Origin: Desulfobacterales bacterium
Lineage (GTDB): Bacteria > Desulfobacterota > Desulfobacteria > Desulfobacterales > ETH-SRB1
Reading direction: 5' to 3'
Assembly (NCBI GenBank): GCA_030669465.1
Contig: DAOVDN010000010.1
Coordinates: 1 to 11,320 of the forward strand
DNA length: 11,320 bases
Shown: one piece after another, positions 1-9,134 of the stretch
Layout of the letters: each line of letters starts with the position of its first letter
Position numbering within the stretch: position 1 is the first letter of the stretch
Notes under the pieces: generated by a model
What the model saw: the letters and a program-made list of their open reading frames with translations, nothing else
Databases searched by the model: none
Told to the model about the DNA's origin: nothing
Program-made: the position numbers and the translations under genes

Positions 1-10
1 AACTCCGCCC

Positions 11-40
11 ACTCGACTACTCAACCACTCGACTACTCGA

Positions 41-42
<2 letters not shown>
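11..42. repeat. Octamer array (unit ACTCGACT) abutting the kdnA-like stop codon
   Basis: Four contiguous 8 bp units: ACTCGACT (11-18), ACTCAACC (19-26), ACTCGACT (27-34) and ACTCGACT (35-42). The last unit supplies two of the three bases of the stop codon of the minus-strand aminotransferase gene (TAG, complement of 41-43). Positions 1-10 look like a decayed continuation, and the array may extend beyond the window. On the sense strand of the gene the unit reads TAGTCGAG. Confidence 0.85.
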
Positions 43-1312
<1,270 letters not shown>

Positions 1313-1313
<1 letters not shown>

Positions 1314-1396
1314 CATCCATCCAATCCTCCAATCAACAAATTACCCAATCAACCAATCAATCCTCCAATCAACCAATCCTCCAATCAACCAATCAT
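1313..1396. repeat. Octamer array, consensus CCAATCAA/CCAATCCT, ending in the metG stop codon
   Basis: Period-8 units: CCATCCAT (1313), CCAATCCT (1321), CCAATCAA (1329), CAAATTAC (1337), CCAATCAA (1345, 1353), a 4 bp half unit TCCT (1361), CCAATCAA (1365), CCAATCCT (1373), CCAATCAA (1381) and CCAATCAT (1389-1396). The last base is also the first base on this strand of the metG stop (TGA, complement of 1396-1398). On the sense strand some units read AGGATTGG, giving repeated GGAGG sequences that look like ribosome binding sites but precede no recognisable gene. Confidence 0.9.
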
Positions 1397-3318
1397 CATT
1401 TCAAAGGGGTTCCAGGTTTTGCCTTTTTGTCCAAAGTTGCAACACTACATGCGTTATCATCAACTGCAGCGATCAGCATCCCTTTTGATTGTATTCCCAT
1501 TAAGTTAATTGGCTTTAGATTTGCAACGATAACTACCTGTTTGCCTATCAGATCTTCGGGACTATAACTTGCAGAAATGCCGGCCACAATCGTTCTCTTT
1601 TCTCCCAGATCGACTTCCAATTTGAGGACTTTTTTTGCCCTTGGAATCGCTTCTGCATGAACTACAGTAGCTACTCTGAGATCAATCTTGCTAAATTCTT
1701 CAAAGGTTATCTCAGGTTTAATTTCATGGAGTTTGGCTTCAAAACCAGTATCTTCCGGCGAATAGGGTTTCTCCTTTTTCAGATCGACCCTCGGAAAGAG
1801 CGTGATCAATTTAGGAAATTTTGTGCCAGGTTCCATCCCTTTCCAAGTCTTGAGCAAATCAAGATCATAAAACGGCTTTTCCGGATCCATTCCAAGATGT
1901 TTTTGCATTTTTGCGGCTGTATCCGGCATTATGGGATAGATCAGACCTGATATGATTCTTAAGCCTTCAAGGAGATTATAGATCACAACCTCGAGCTGCT
2001 TTCTGCTCGATTTTTTCTTTGCAAGTACCCATGGCGCTGTAATATCAACATATTTATTCATCTTGCTGATAAATTCCCAGATGGCTTCAAGAGCCTTGTG
2101 GAAAGCAAACGTTTCCATGGCCTTTTCAAATTCGGCAATAGTGCTTAATGCATCTGATTTCAAGCCAGGCTGTAACTCTTCTTCAACCCTGGAATCAACT
2201 TCCGGGACTATGCCGGAAAAATATTTGTGAGCCATGGCAAGAACCCTGGAAAAGAGGTTTCCAAGATCATTTGCCAGATCTGTATTAATGCGCTGTACCA
2301 GCGCCTCTTCGCTGAAGCTGGAATCGAGCCCGAAGACTATGTCCCGCATCAGAAAATATCTAAAAGCATCAAGTCCGTAACTATTCTTAAGCTGAAGAGG
2401 CTGCACCACATTTCCGAGACTTTTGGACATCTTGCTCTGATTGACGTTCCAGTATCCGTGAACATTCAGATGCTTATATAGCGGAATACCCGCAGCTTTG
2501 AGAATAATCGGCCAGTAAATTCCATGTGGTTTGAGGATATCCTTGGCTACAATGTGCTGGGCAACCGGCCAGAACTTTTTAAACAGATCTCCGTCAGGGA
2601 ATCCCAGTGCGGAAATGTAGTTTAAGAGGGCATCGAACCATACGTATGTAACGTAGTTTTTATCAAAAGGTAGAGTAATTCCCCATTTAATGCGTTTTTT
2701 TGGGCGAGATATGCAGAGATCCTCGAGCGGGTCCCTTAGAAAGGCCAGGACTTCGTTTCTGTAACGTTCAGGTCGTATAAAATCAGGATTAGTCTTAATA
2801 TGATCTATAAGCCAGTTCTGATAGCGGCTCATCTTGAAAAAGTAGTTGGATTCCTTGATAATTTCAGGAGCTGTGCCATGATCGGGGCATTTGCCGTCAA
2901 CTAGCTCACGCTCAGCAAAGAAACGTTCACACCCAAAACAGTAAAGTCCTTCATATTCGCTGAAATAGATATCTCCCGAATCATAGATCTTTTGCAGTAT
3001 CTGCTTCACAACAGCAATATGTGCCGGATCTGTGGTGCGTATAAAACAATCATACTTGATGTTAAGCTCAGGCCAGAGATTCCTGAAAAGCTCGCTTATC
3101 CTGTCTACATAAGCTCTGGGGCTTAGATTCTCCTTTTTGGCAGCACGCACTATCTTGTCTCCATGTTCGTCCGTGCCGGTGAGAAAGAAAGTCTCTTTCT
3201 TTTGCATAGCATTAAACCGGCATGCTACATCTGCTGCAATAGTAGTGTACGCGTGTCCCAGGTGGGGCATTGCATTAACATAATAGATCGGTGTTGTTAC
3301 ATAAAATGGTCTGGACAT
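1396..3318 (-). CDS. metG: Methionyl-tRNA synthetase with C-terminal tRNA-binding domain
   Basis: A 640-residue class I synthetase that charges tRNA-Met. The HIGH-type motif is HLGH at 19-22 and the KMSKS loop is at 296-300. Between them lies a single zinc knuckle with C127, C130, C144 and H147, so one metal site is seen rather than two. VWFDALLNY (226-234) is typical of MetRS. An anticodon-binding helical domain occupies roughly 360-500. Residues 538-640 form the EMAP II/Arc1p-like tRNA-binding domain, with IDLRVATVVHAE near its start, usually associated with dimeric MetG. The ATG lies 12 bp after the ricT-like stop. The nearest purine-rich stretch (AAGGA) is within the end of that gene, about 15 nt from the ATG, which suggests translational coupling rather than an independent strong site. 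Its stop is embedded in the octamer array. Confidence 0.97.
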   Translation of the reverse strand: MSRPFYVTTPIYYVNAMPHLGHAYTTIAADVACRFNAMQKKETFFLTGTDEHGDKIVRAAKKENLSPRAYVDRISELFRNLWPELNIKYDCFIRTTDPAHIAVVKQILQKIYDSGDIYFSEYEGLYCFGCERFFAERELVDGKCPDHGTAPEIIKESNYFFKMSRYQNWLIDHIKTNPDFIRPERYRNEVLAFLRDPLEDLCISRPKKRIKWGITLPFDKNYVTYVWFDALLNYISALGFPDGDLFKKFWPVAQHIVAKDILKPHGIYWPIILKAAGIPLYKHLNVHGYWNVNQSKMSKSLGNVVQPLQLKNSYGLDAFRYFLMRDIVFGLDSSFSEEALVQRINTDLANDLGNLFSRVLAMAHKYFSGIVPEVDSRVEEELQPGLKSDALSTIAEFEKAMETFAFHKALEAIWEFISKMNKYVDITAPWVLAKKKSSRKQLEVVIYNLLEGLRIISGLIYPIMPDTAAKMQKHLGMDPEKPFYDLDLLKTWKGMEPGTKFPKLITLFPRVDLKKEKPYSPEDTGFEAKLHEIKPEITFEEFSKIDLRVATVVHAEAIPRAKKVLKLEVDLGEKRTIVAGISASYSPEDLIGKQVVIVANLKPINLMGIQSKGMLIAAVDDNACSVATLDKKAKPGTPLK

Positions 3319-3330
3319 TTTTTTCTATTT

Positions 3331-4137
3331 CTATTCCTTTATGATTTCATCTAATTTTGTTTCTACGTCTGTACCGCTATCTAACCGGATTGTTAAACGG
3401 TTTCGTATTACATTGTGGCGGATCACTCTGCCTTTTCCGTTTTTAGTCTTCACTGTTTTGCCAATTTTTGGAAATTTTTGCTTTAAAATCCGGTATGTTT
3501 TATTTTCAAATGTAAGGCAGCACATCAGCCGGCCACACAGACCGGATATCTTAGTAGGATTTAAGGAAAGGCTCTGCTCCTTTGCCATGCGTATGGAAAC
3601 AGGCTCGAATTTTTCCATGAATGCACTGCAGCAAATTTCGCGTCCACATCTTCCTATACCGCCGCACATCTTGGCCTGGTTGCGTATTCCCACCTGCCGC
3701 ATCTCTATCCTGACACATAGTTGTTTGACCAGCATCTTTACAAGTTGCCGGAAGTCGACACGGCCCTCGGATGTGAAAAAAAATGTCAACTTGCTTGCAT
3801 CAAAAGTGCTTTCAACGAAAAAAAGATTCATCTTAAGTCCGAGCTCCTTGATGCACTTAAGGCAGAAGGCATAGGCATCTTTCTCAGCTTCAAGATTTTT
3901 TTTTCTTTGATGAAAATCCTTTTCGTTTGCCAGGCGAAATACCTTTTTCAGCGCCCTGTCTGATCTGCCGGCAAAGGATTTATCGTATGGTAGAGGCGGG
4001 ACCGCTACTATTCCGTAGGCTAATCCGTGCTCGGTTTCCACAATCACACGGTCTTCCCGATTAAGCACAAATGCACCGCAGTCAAAGTCGTAAACCTTGC
4101 CTGCAGGCTTGAATCTTATTCCGACTACCTTTTTCAT
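3331..4137 (-). CDS. ricT: PSP1 domain protein, RicT/YaaT family
   Basis: A 268-residue protein of the PSP1 family. The first 60 residues (GIRFKPAGKVYDFDCG) and the central domain, about 60-150, are typical. The cysteine pattern follows: MCGGIGRCGREICC (C158, C164, C169, C170) and CGRLMCC (C201, C206, C207). In Bacillus the homologue RicT (YaaT) works in the RicA-RicF-RicT complex, which carries iron-sulfur clusters and affects mRNA maturation and sporulation phosphorelay. In non-sporulating Gram-negatives the role is not established. Linkage to metG is a recurring arrangement for this family. The ATG at 4137 gives the family's usual N-terminus, but no Shine-Dalgarno sequence is visible in the AT-rich 13 bp before it. 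Immediately beyond is a 19 bp tandem repeat. RicA and RicF partners are not in the window. Confidence 0.9.
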   Translation of the reverse strand: MKKVVGIRFKPAGKVYDFDCGAFVLNREDRVIVETEHGLAYGIVAVPPLPYDKSFAGRSDRALKKVFRLANEKDFHQRKKNLEAEKDAYAFCLKCIKELGLKMNLFFVESTFDASKLTFFFTSEGRVDFRQLVKMLVKQLCVRIEMRQVGIRNQAKMCGGIGRCGREICCSAFMEKFEPVSIRMAKEQSLSLNPTKISGLCGRLMCCLTFENKTYRILKQKFPKIGKTVKTKNGKGRVIRHNVIRNRLTIRLDSGTDVETKLDEIIKE

Positions 4138-4150
4138 ATATCAAATTACA

Positions 4151-4188
4151 AGTGAGCTAAAGTGCCTAAAGTGAGCTAAAGTGCCTAA
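4151..4188. repeat. 19 bp tandem repeat, two exact copies
   Basis: AGTGAGCTAAAGTGCCTAA occurs at 4151-4169 and again at 4170-4188, followed by a partial AGTTAAGG. On the minus strand it resolves into alternating 9 and 10 bp subunits (ACTTTAGGC and ACTTTAGCTC). It ends 13 bp upstream of the ricT-like start codon, in its leader region. Confidence 0.92.
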
Positions 4189-4260
4189 AGTTAAGGTATT
4201 CTGCCTATTTTAAAGCCAATAGACCAAGTCTGGGCCAGGGTTGCAAAGAAAATTTGTAAG

Positions 4261-4408
4261 CGTTCACGGAACGTTGAAATTAGAAAATAGAAATTGGAAA
4301 TTTGGCCTTCATGCTTTTGTACTGTTCTTCCCAATTTCTAATTTCCAATTTCTAATTTAATCTCTCCCAAATTTCTACTTTCCAATTTCAAGTTTCAAGC
4401 CGTGAACG
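4261..4408. repeat. 148 bp inverted-repeat element filled with heptamers
   Basis: The ends are a perfect 9 bp inverted repeat: CGTTCACGG (4261-4269) and CCGTGAACG (4400-4408). Inside, the left half has period-7 units TGAAATT, AGAAAAT, AGAAATT, GGAAATT (4275-4302). The right half has complementary units AATTTCT, AATTTCC, AATTTCT (4333-4353), then AATTTCT, ACTTTCC, AATTTCA, AGTTTCA (4370-4397). The left arm can pair with either right block; pairing with the outer block needs one 7 bp unit as an indel. No open frame is seen. It resembles a non-autonomous repeat element such as a MITE, but no transposase or clear target duplication is seen. Confidence 0.75.
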
Positions 4409-4609
4409 GCTACTTATTTAGCAACCTCTTGATAAAATTGACCAAAAAATGGGTAATTATCTGTTTTCGAGTCCCTATGGCGCTTAAGATTGATACTCTC
4501 GCAGATGACTTTTTTAAAAGAGCATCATAATTGCATTATCATACATGTCAACATAAAATTTCAAGCGCCGATTTCTTGCAGAGGGGCAAATTTTGAGAAA
4601 AAACATCTA

Positions 4610-4639
4610 TTGACAATAGGCCGGCCTTGTGAAAATAAT
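4610..4639 (+). promoter_or_regulatory. Probable sigma70 promoter of pit
   Basis: TTGACA (4610-4615, perfect -35) is followed by 18 bp and AATAAT (4634-4639, five of six -10 bases). Transcription would start near 4646, giving a leader of about 55 nt before the ATG at 4702. No convincing Pho box is seen beside it. Confidence 0.55.
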
Positions 4640-4701
4640 TTTGCCTGAATAATCCCATAGGCACATATTGATTTGAGAATAAAATATTGAACTAAAAAAT
4701 A

Positions 4702-5925
4702 ATGTCCACAGAATATTACGTCCTGATTGCCGGTTATATTTTGGGCTTTTATATGTCCTGGAACATAGGCGCCAATGATGTTGCCAACTCAATGGCTTCT
4801 GCTGTCGGCGCCAAGGCAATTACAATTCGCCAGGCAATATTTATTGCGGGAATTCTGAATATAACCGGCGCTGTATTTATCGGCTCTCATGTTACAAACA
4901 CGATCCGCAAGGGTATTGTCTCTACTGATATCCTTACTGATCCGCATATAGCCCTTATCGGCGCGCTTTCAGCTCTTCTGGCCGCTTCACTGTGGATCAG
5001 CTTTGCTACCTGGAAGTCCCTCCCTGTTTCTACAACCCATTCGATTGTAGGCGCTATGATCGGTTTTGGGATCATGGCAGGCGGATTTTCAGTAATCAAT
5101 TTTGGCAAGCTTGGCGCTGTTGTAATGAGCTGGGTCATCTCCCCTGTCTTCAGTCTTATAATCGCCTATTTAATGTTTAGACTTATTATAAAAATAATAC
5201 TCTCTAAAATGGATCCATTTGCATTGGCGCTGAAGTTATCGCCATTTTTTATAGGTATAACTTTTTTTATTGTTGTTTTGTCCTTTCTCTTTAAAACACC
5301 TTTAGGTAAGAACCTGTCAATCGAGACTCCGGCTGCCCTGGTCATTGCATTCATCCTGGCCTTCTTTTCCGGGATCGGGGGAAGAAAGCTTTTAAGCCGT
5401 TTCATTAAAAAGAGCGAAAGTGGAGCCGAAGAGATATTCAGGCGTATTCAGATCGGAACGTCCTGCTATGTTGCATTAGCGCAGGGCGCAAATGATGTAG
5501 CTAATGCAATAGGCCCTCTTGCTTTAATTTATTTTCTGGTCAAAACAGGCAGTGTGGGCGCCAGAGTGCCTGTACCTGTCTTTCTGCTTCTTTTTGGAGG
5601 CATAGGCATTGCCTGCGGGATTGGCATGGCGGGCCACCGTGTCATGGATACTGTCGGCAAAAAAATTACCAGGCTCAACAATACACGCGGTTTTTCCGTT
5701 GATTTTGCCGCTGCAACAACAGTACTCATTGCTTCAAAAATGGGCCTTCCTGTTTCTACAACCCATGCTGCTGTAGGTGGCGTTCTGGGAGTCGGCCTTG
5801 CACGCGGATTAGAAGCAGTCAATTTCGGAATAGTAATCAAAATTATGATATACTGGATTTTGACCGTGCCCGCTGCTGCAATTACCAGTATAATCATTTT
5901 TAAAATACTTCAGCTCATTTTATAA
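4702..5925 (+). CDS. pit: PiT-family low-affinity inorganic phosphate permease
   Basis: A 407-residue, very hydrophobic inner-membrane protein, roughly ten membrane segments, of the PiT family (cation-coupled phosphate uptake, usually as metal-phosphate or with H+/Na+). The family's internal duplication is plain: the signature GANDVAN appears at 23-29 and at 262-268, and LPVSTTH appears at 107-113 and at 349-355. A charged loop around 228-250 (RKLLSRFIKKSESGAEEIFRR) separates the halves and should be cytoplasmic. The ATG at 4702 lies at the family's usual distance from the first signature, but no Shine-Dalgarno sequence precedes it (AT-rich leader). The next gene starts 11 bp after its stop and encodes the usual DUF47 partner, so the pair is one transcript. 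The ion used cannot be read from the sequence. Confidence 0.95.
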   Translation: MSTEYYVLIAGYILGFYMSWNIGANDVANSMASAVGAKAITIRQAIFIAGILNITGAVFIGSHVTNTIRKGIVSTDILTDPHIALIGALSALLAASLWISFATWKSLPVSTTHSIVGAMIGFGIMAGGFSVINFGKLGAVVMSWVISPVFSLIIAYLMFRLIIKIILSKMDPFALALKLSPFFIGITFFIVVLSFLFKTPLGKNLSIETPAALVIAFILAFFSGIGGRKLLSRFIKKSESGAEEIFRRIQIGTSCYVALAQGANDVANAIGPLALIYFLVKTGSVGARVPVPVFLLLFGGIGIACGIGMAGHRVMDTVGKKITRLNNTRGFSVDFAAATTVLIASKMGLPVSTTHAAVGGVLGVGLARGLEAVNFGIVIKIMIYWILTVPAAAITSIIIFKILQLIL

Positions 5926-5930
5926 AGGAG
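5924..5930 (+). promoter_or_regulatory. Ribosome binding site of the DUF47 gene overlapping the pit stop
   Basis: AAAGGAG begins inside the pit stop codon (TAA, 5923-5925) and ends 6 nt before the ATG at 5937. The overlap suggests coupled translation of transporter and accessory protein, in contrast to the missing site in front of pit itself. Confidence 0.85.
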
Positions 5931-5936
5931 TCGATT

Positions 5937-6605
5937 ATGCGTATACCACTTTTGTCACTGTTTATAACATCACCTTTTGAAGGCCTCCAGGAACATGCGG
6001 AAAAAGTCAAAGAATGTGCATGGGTTTTTCAGCAAGCCATAGAGTGTCATATTGCAAAGGAATGCAAAACATTTGAAGAATTCAGGCAGCAAGTTACTAA
6101 AATGGAAAGTGAGGCGGATGCCATCAAGCGGAATATACGCGGCCACCTTCCGAAAGGAACCCTGCTGCCTGTAGATAAATTCCAGTTATTCAGATACTTG
6201 CGAGAACAAGATAGTGTTCTTGATGTTGTGGAAGATGTTCTCGACTGGATATCCTATAAAATTGAACCAGGGATTCCGGAAGAACTTGAAAAAGACTTTC
6301 GCCTCCTGGTCGATGCAAATATGGATCCTATCGAAGAGTTGAGCACGATGGTGTTCGAAGCAAGAAAATACTTTGAAACTTTCTCTTCCAAACAACGACA
6401 CGTGGTCAAGGAGATTATCCGTGCTATCCGCCAGCAGGAACATGACGCAGATAAAGCTGAAGATATAATAAAGCGGAAGGCCTTTCACATGAAGTTAGAT
6501 CCTGTTACAGTATTTCATACTATCAGGTTGGCTGAAATAATAGGCTCAATAGCAGATCATGCTGAAAATGCCGGTGAAATGATGAGAGCAATGATTTCAA
6601 GATAA
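5937..6605 (+). CDS. DUF47 (PhoU-like) Pit accessory protein
   Basis: A 222-residue, mostly helical, soluble protein of the DUF47/TIGR00153 family, related to PhoU. Acidic metal-binding-type motifs of the helical bundle are visible: ESEADAIKR near residue 57, REQDSVLDVVEDV near 90-102, EHDADKAED near 168-176 and ADHAENAGE near 207-215. Genes of this family nearly always sit next to pit genes. The product is thought to control or support Pit-mediated phosphate uptake from the cytoplasmic side, though the mechanism is not settled. The start is fixed by the AAAGGAG site. Length is normal for the family and no defect is seen. It is convergent with the AMMECR1 gene, whose stop is 42 bp away. Confidence 0.93.
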   Translation: MRIPLLSLFITSPFEGLQEHAEKVKECAWVFQQAIECHIAKECKTFEEFRQQVTKMESEADAIKRNIRGHLPKGTLLPVDKFQLFRYLREQDSVLDVVEDVLDWISYKIEPGIPEELEKDFRLLVDANMDPIEELSTMVFEARKYFETFSSKQRHVVKEIIRAIRQQEHDADKAEDIIKRKAFHMKLDPVTVFHTIRLAEIIGSIADHAENAGEMMRAMISR

Positions 6606-6608
6606 GGG

Positions 6609-6632
6609 ATTGAGGGTTCTCAATTCCTCAAT
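6609..6632. terminator. Possible bidirectional terminator between convergent genes
   Basis: ATTGAGG (6609-6615) and CCTCAAT (6626-6632) form a perfect 7 bp stem with a 10 nt loop between the stop of the DUF47 gene and that of the AMMECR1 gene. The flank on the plus strand is T-rich but lacks a long T run, so termination is plausible, not proven. Confidence 0.4.
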
Positions 6633-6647
6633 TTATCATTTTATCAT

Positions 6648-7208
6648 TTACGAAAAGTATTCCGCCTCGTATACCTTTACAATAGTCTCCTTGTCCTGCC
6701 AGCACGCTCTTTCCATACCAGCCTTTTGGCAAAGATGCTCCAGAAAAGCTTTCTTGTCCGGAAGCTGCTTCCAGACCTGAGGGAGAAAAGTAGCATTCTG
6801 CCATCCTCGTGACAGTATAACTCCATGGATACCTGGTTTGAGTTTTCTCTTTAAGTCTTCACCATCTTTAAAATCGAGAATTTCCGGTATGGTGAGTACG
6901 CTTATTTCAATATCAATGAAAGAGAGTTCATCCTTGTTCAAGGGAGGGAAACGTGGATCTCTGAAAGCTGCATTTAATGCGTTTTCTTCTACAGCGGAAA
7001 CCAATGATTTTGCTGGTTCTATGGTACCGATACAGCCTCTTAACATCCCGTTTTTGTGCAGGGTAACAAAACAGCCCCGTTTTTCTTTCAGTGCAGGAGA
7101 AATATCTCCGGGTCTTTCTACCTTTTTATTATTGATAAGCTCTGCATCTATTGCAGAGCGGGCCAGTTTGAGCAGAATATCTTTATCCTCACCTGCTAAT
7201 GTTGACAT
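6648..7208 (-). CDS. AMMECR1 domain protein (AmmeMemoRadiSam protein A family)
   Basis: A 186-residue AMMECR1-domain protein. Visible landmarks are RGCFVTLHK (44-52), the family hallmark LRGCIGT (56-62), AFRDPRFPPL (81-90), IEISVL (100-105), GVILSRGW (129-136) and FLPQVW (141-146). The biochemical role is not established. In many prokaryotes it is encoded with a Memo-like protein and a radical SAM protein, but neither is seen here. I chose ATG at 7208 over an upstream TTG at 7223 because the minus strand has TTGAGG with GAGG 9 nt before the ATG, while the TTG would have GGAG only 3 nt away. The stop of the ppiD-like gene is 15 bp upstream, so the two are co-transcribed. Confidence 0.9.
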   Translation of the reverse strand: MSTLAGEDKDILLKLARSAIDAELINNKKVERPGDISPALKEKRGCFVTLHKNGMLRGCIGTIEPAKSLVSAVEENALNAAFRDPRFPPLNKDELSFIDIEISVLTIPEILDFKDGEDLKRKLKPGIHGVILSRGWQNATFLPQVWKQLPDKKAFLEHLCQKAGMERACWQDKETIVKVYEAEYFS

Positions 7209-7217
7209 GTTTTTCAG

Positions 7218-7221
7218 CCTC
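7218..7221 (-). promoter_or_regulatory. Ribosome binding site that decides the AMMECR1 start
   Basis: The minus strand reads GAGG, 9 nt before ATG (7208-7206). It overlaps the upstream TTG codon at 7223, so that TTG cannot be served by it and the shorter protein is preferred. Confidence 0.55.
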
Positions 7222-7223
7222 AA

Positions 7224-9116
7224 CTACTCCAAAAAACCTTTTTTAATGGAAATATCGCTCTTGTCTCTTATCTGTGACAGCCATGCATCAAAAGTTTTTA
7301 GCTTCTTTTGTTGCAGCAATCTTTTCTTTATATCTGCTTTTTCTTTATCAAATCCTTCTGGATCAGGCTCTTTTCTCTCTCTGAATCTGATAATATAATA
7401 CCCTTTTTTACCTTTTATAACACTTTCCGGCAGTCTTTTTTCATTTGAAAGCTTGAAAGCGGCTTTGGCGATCTCTTGCTCAAACCCAATATCAGGAATC
7501 GAATTATTCCGTTTAAACAAACCTGTGGCAGCTAAAGTCAAATCAAATTTCTTGCTTTCCTTGCTCATGGATTTTCCATTTTTTAAAGCGGAGAGAAACT
7601 CATCTGCCTCCTTGCTTGCCTTTTCATCCTGCTTTTCCCTTACCAGGTCAGCCACGACCTTTTCTTTCACATCTTTTAGATCCGGTATTCTTTCCGGTAT
7701 TTTCTCGATTACCTGGAGAATATAATACCCGTCCTCAAGCTCCTGGATATCACTAATCTCCATAAGAGAAAGATTAAAGGCGGTTGATGCAAATTTTGCC
7801 CGGTTTTTTATACCTTTGTCCGGACCTTTTCTTGTAAAAAAATCTGTTGTCAGTATATTGAGGTTTCGTGCCTGAGCAGCTTTTACCAGATCATCTCCCT
7901 CAAAAGAAGCATCATAAACTGCTTCTGATTCATCATATGCATGATTTTTTGCTCTTTCATCAATCAGTTTCTTGCGTATTTCAGATACAGCTTCATTAAG
8001 AGAAGTAGTGGATTCCTCGTTTACTTTTTCAACCTTGATAATATGCCATCCGAACCGGGTGCGTACCGGCTCGCTAATCTCTCCGGCTTTCATGGAAAAA
8101 GCCTTGTCGGCAAAGGGCCTTACCATGGTCTCCTTTCTGAATGCTCCAAGGTAACCACCTTTGTCTTTACTCGGACATTCGGAATACTCTTTTGCAAGTT
8201 CGGCAAAATTTTTACCTTCCCTGGCCATCTTCATGATATCAAGAGCTTTTATCCTTCCCTTTTCAACAACTTCAGGGCCGGCATCCTGATCGATCTTTAT
8301 CAGTATATGCCGCGCTTCAACAGTTTTTGGTCTTTTAAATTTCTCTTGGTTTGCTTCATAATATTCTTCTATTTCTTCATCAGTAATTTTTACCCTCGAC
8401 CTGTATGTATCAGGATCAAAATGTAAGAAGCGTGCCTTTATCATTGAATCTGTTTTATACGAGTCTTTCTGGTTGTCAAAAAAGGCGTTTATTTCTTCAT
8501 CAGAAGGTTTGATGTCTTTATATCTTCCTGGCTCAAACAGAACAAAATCGATATCTACCAATGCATTGTTCCATTTAAACCACTCCATAGCCTCCTGATC
8601 TGAAACCTTAATGCTGCCTGATATGAAGGATTTTAACTTTTCTATCAGCATCGATTCTCTCTGAACAGCTTCGAACTCTTCAGGTGTCAACCTGTAACGA
8701 CTTAAAACGTTCCTATAAAGGCGATCATCAAATACTCCCGCTGTCTGAAATGCTTCTATCTTTCTGATCGCATCAGCAAGCTCATTGTCGGAAACTCTAA
8801 AATTGAGTTTTGCCGTCTCCTGAAGCAAAAGCTTTTGATTTATAAGCTGGTCTAAAGCCTGGTTTTTTACCTGAAGCATCTTTATCATATCATCATTCAA
8901 GCTGTTGCCAAATCTCTTTCTTAATTGGTCTATAAGATTGTTGTATGCCTCTTTATATTCATCCATGGCAATTGACTCTCCGTTGACAAGCGCAACTCTG
9001 CCCCCTCTTTGCGCACGGAAACTTCCAACGCCCCAGAATACAAACACAATAACAATCGCACCTAAAATAATCTTGATCATCCAACCAGTAGCATATCTCC
9101 GCATTGATCTAAGCAT
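7224..9116 (-). CDS. ppiD: PpiD/SurA-type membrane-anchored peptidyl-prolyl isomerase
   Basis: A 630-residue periplasmic folding factor anchored by one N-terminal membrane segment (about 12-31, IKIILGAIVIVFVFWGVGSF) preceded by basic residues. A SurA_N/PpiD N-terminal chaperone region covers about 40-200, and one parvulin domain covers 266-365 (EARHILIK at 268-275, GGYLGAF at 320-326, FGWHIIKVE at 355-363). A second parvulin-like or chaperone segment follows. PpiD helps newly secreted proteins leave the SecYEG translocon and fold; length and architecture fit that family (about 620 residues). Start: ATG at 9116 with AAGGTG 7 nt upstream. It lies 18 bp after the zinc-ribbon gene and 15 bp before the AMMECR1 ATG, so the three form one operon. 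The PpiD name reflects architecture; SurA-like cannot be excluded. Confidence 0.9.
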   Translation of the reverse strand: MLRSMRRYATGWMIKIILGAIVIVFVFWGVGSFRAQRGGRVALVNGESIAMDEYKEAYNNLIDQLRKRFGNSLNDDMIKMLQVKNQALDQLINQKLLLQETAKLNFRVSDNELADAIRKIEAFQTAGVFDDRLYRNVLSRYRLTPEEFEAVQRESMLIEKLKSFISGSIKVSDQEAMEWFKWNNALVDIDFVLFEPGRYKDIKPSDEEINAFFDNQKDSYKTDSMIKARFLHFDPDTYRSRVKITDEEIEEYYEANQEKFKRPKTVEARHILIKIDQDAGPEVVEKGRIKALDIMKMAREGKNFAELAKEYSECPSKDKGGYLGAFRKETMVRPFADKAFSMKAGEISEPVRTRFGWHIIKVEKVNEESTTSLNEAVSEIRKKLIDERAKNHAYDESEAVYDASFEGDDLVKAAQARNLNILTTDFFTRKGPDKGIKNRAKFASTAFNLSLMEISDIQELEDGYYILQVIEKIPERIPDLKDVKEKVVADLVREKQDEKASKEADEFLSALKNGKSMSKESKKFDLTLAATGLFKRNNSIPDIGFEQEIAKAAFKLSNEKRLPESVIKGKKGYYIIRFRERKEPDPEGFDKEKADIKKRLLQQKKLKTFDAWLSQIRDKSDISIKKGFLE

Positions 9117-9123
9117 TATAATT

Positions 9124-9129
9124 CACCTT
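9124..9129 (-). promoter_or_regulatory. Ribosome binding site of the ppiD-like gene
   Basis: The minus strand reads AAGGTG, followed by 7 nt and ATG at 9116. It sits within the 18 bp between the zinc-ribbon stop and this start. Confidence 0.65.
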
Positions 9130-9134
9130 ATATT

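Larger units (their letters stand above)
4138..4701. other. Gene-free divergent intergenic region
   Basis: These 564 bp separate the minus-strand ricT-like gene from the plus-strand pit gene. They hold a 19 bp tandem repeat (4151-4188), an inverted-repeat element built of heptamers (4261-4408) and a probable pit promoter (4610-4639). I see no convincing coding frame in it. The parts 4190-4260 and 4409-4609 are AT-rich and otherwise featureless to me. The promoter of the ricT-metG genes should lie here, but I cannot place it. Confidence 0.8.

Noticed and set aside
3341..3874. 177-residue plus-strand open frame
   Set aside because: It is entirely antisense to the ricT-like gene, whose cysteine motifs are unmistakable; the plus-strand product resembles nothing.
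4510..4560. Possible Pho box upstream of pit (ATCAT and TGTCA-like words)
   Set aside because: The words do not give two CTGTCAT-like repeats in register 11 bp apart. The best pair matches only about half the positions, so phosphate control cannot be claimed.
7209..7223. TTG start for the AMMECR1 protein directly after the ppiD-like stop
   Set aside because: Spacing to the nearest GGAG would be only 3 nt, while the ATG at 7208 has GAGG 9 nt upstream.
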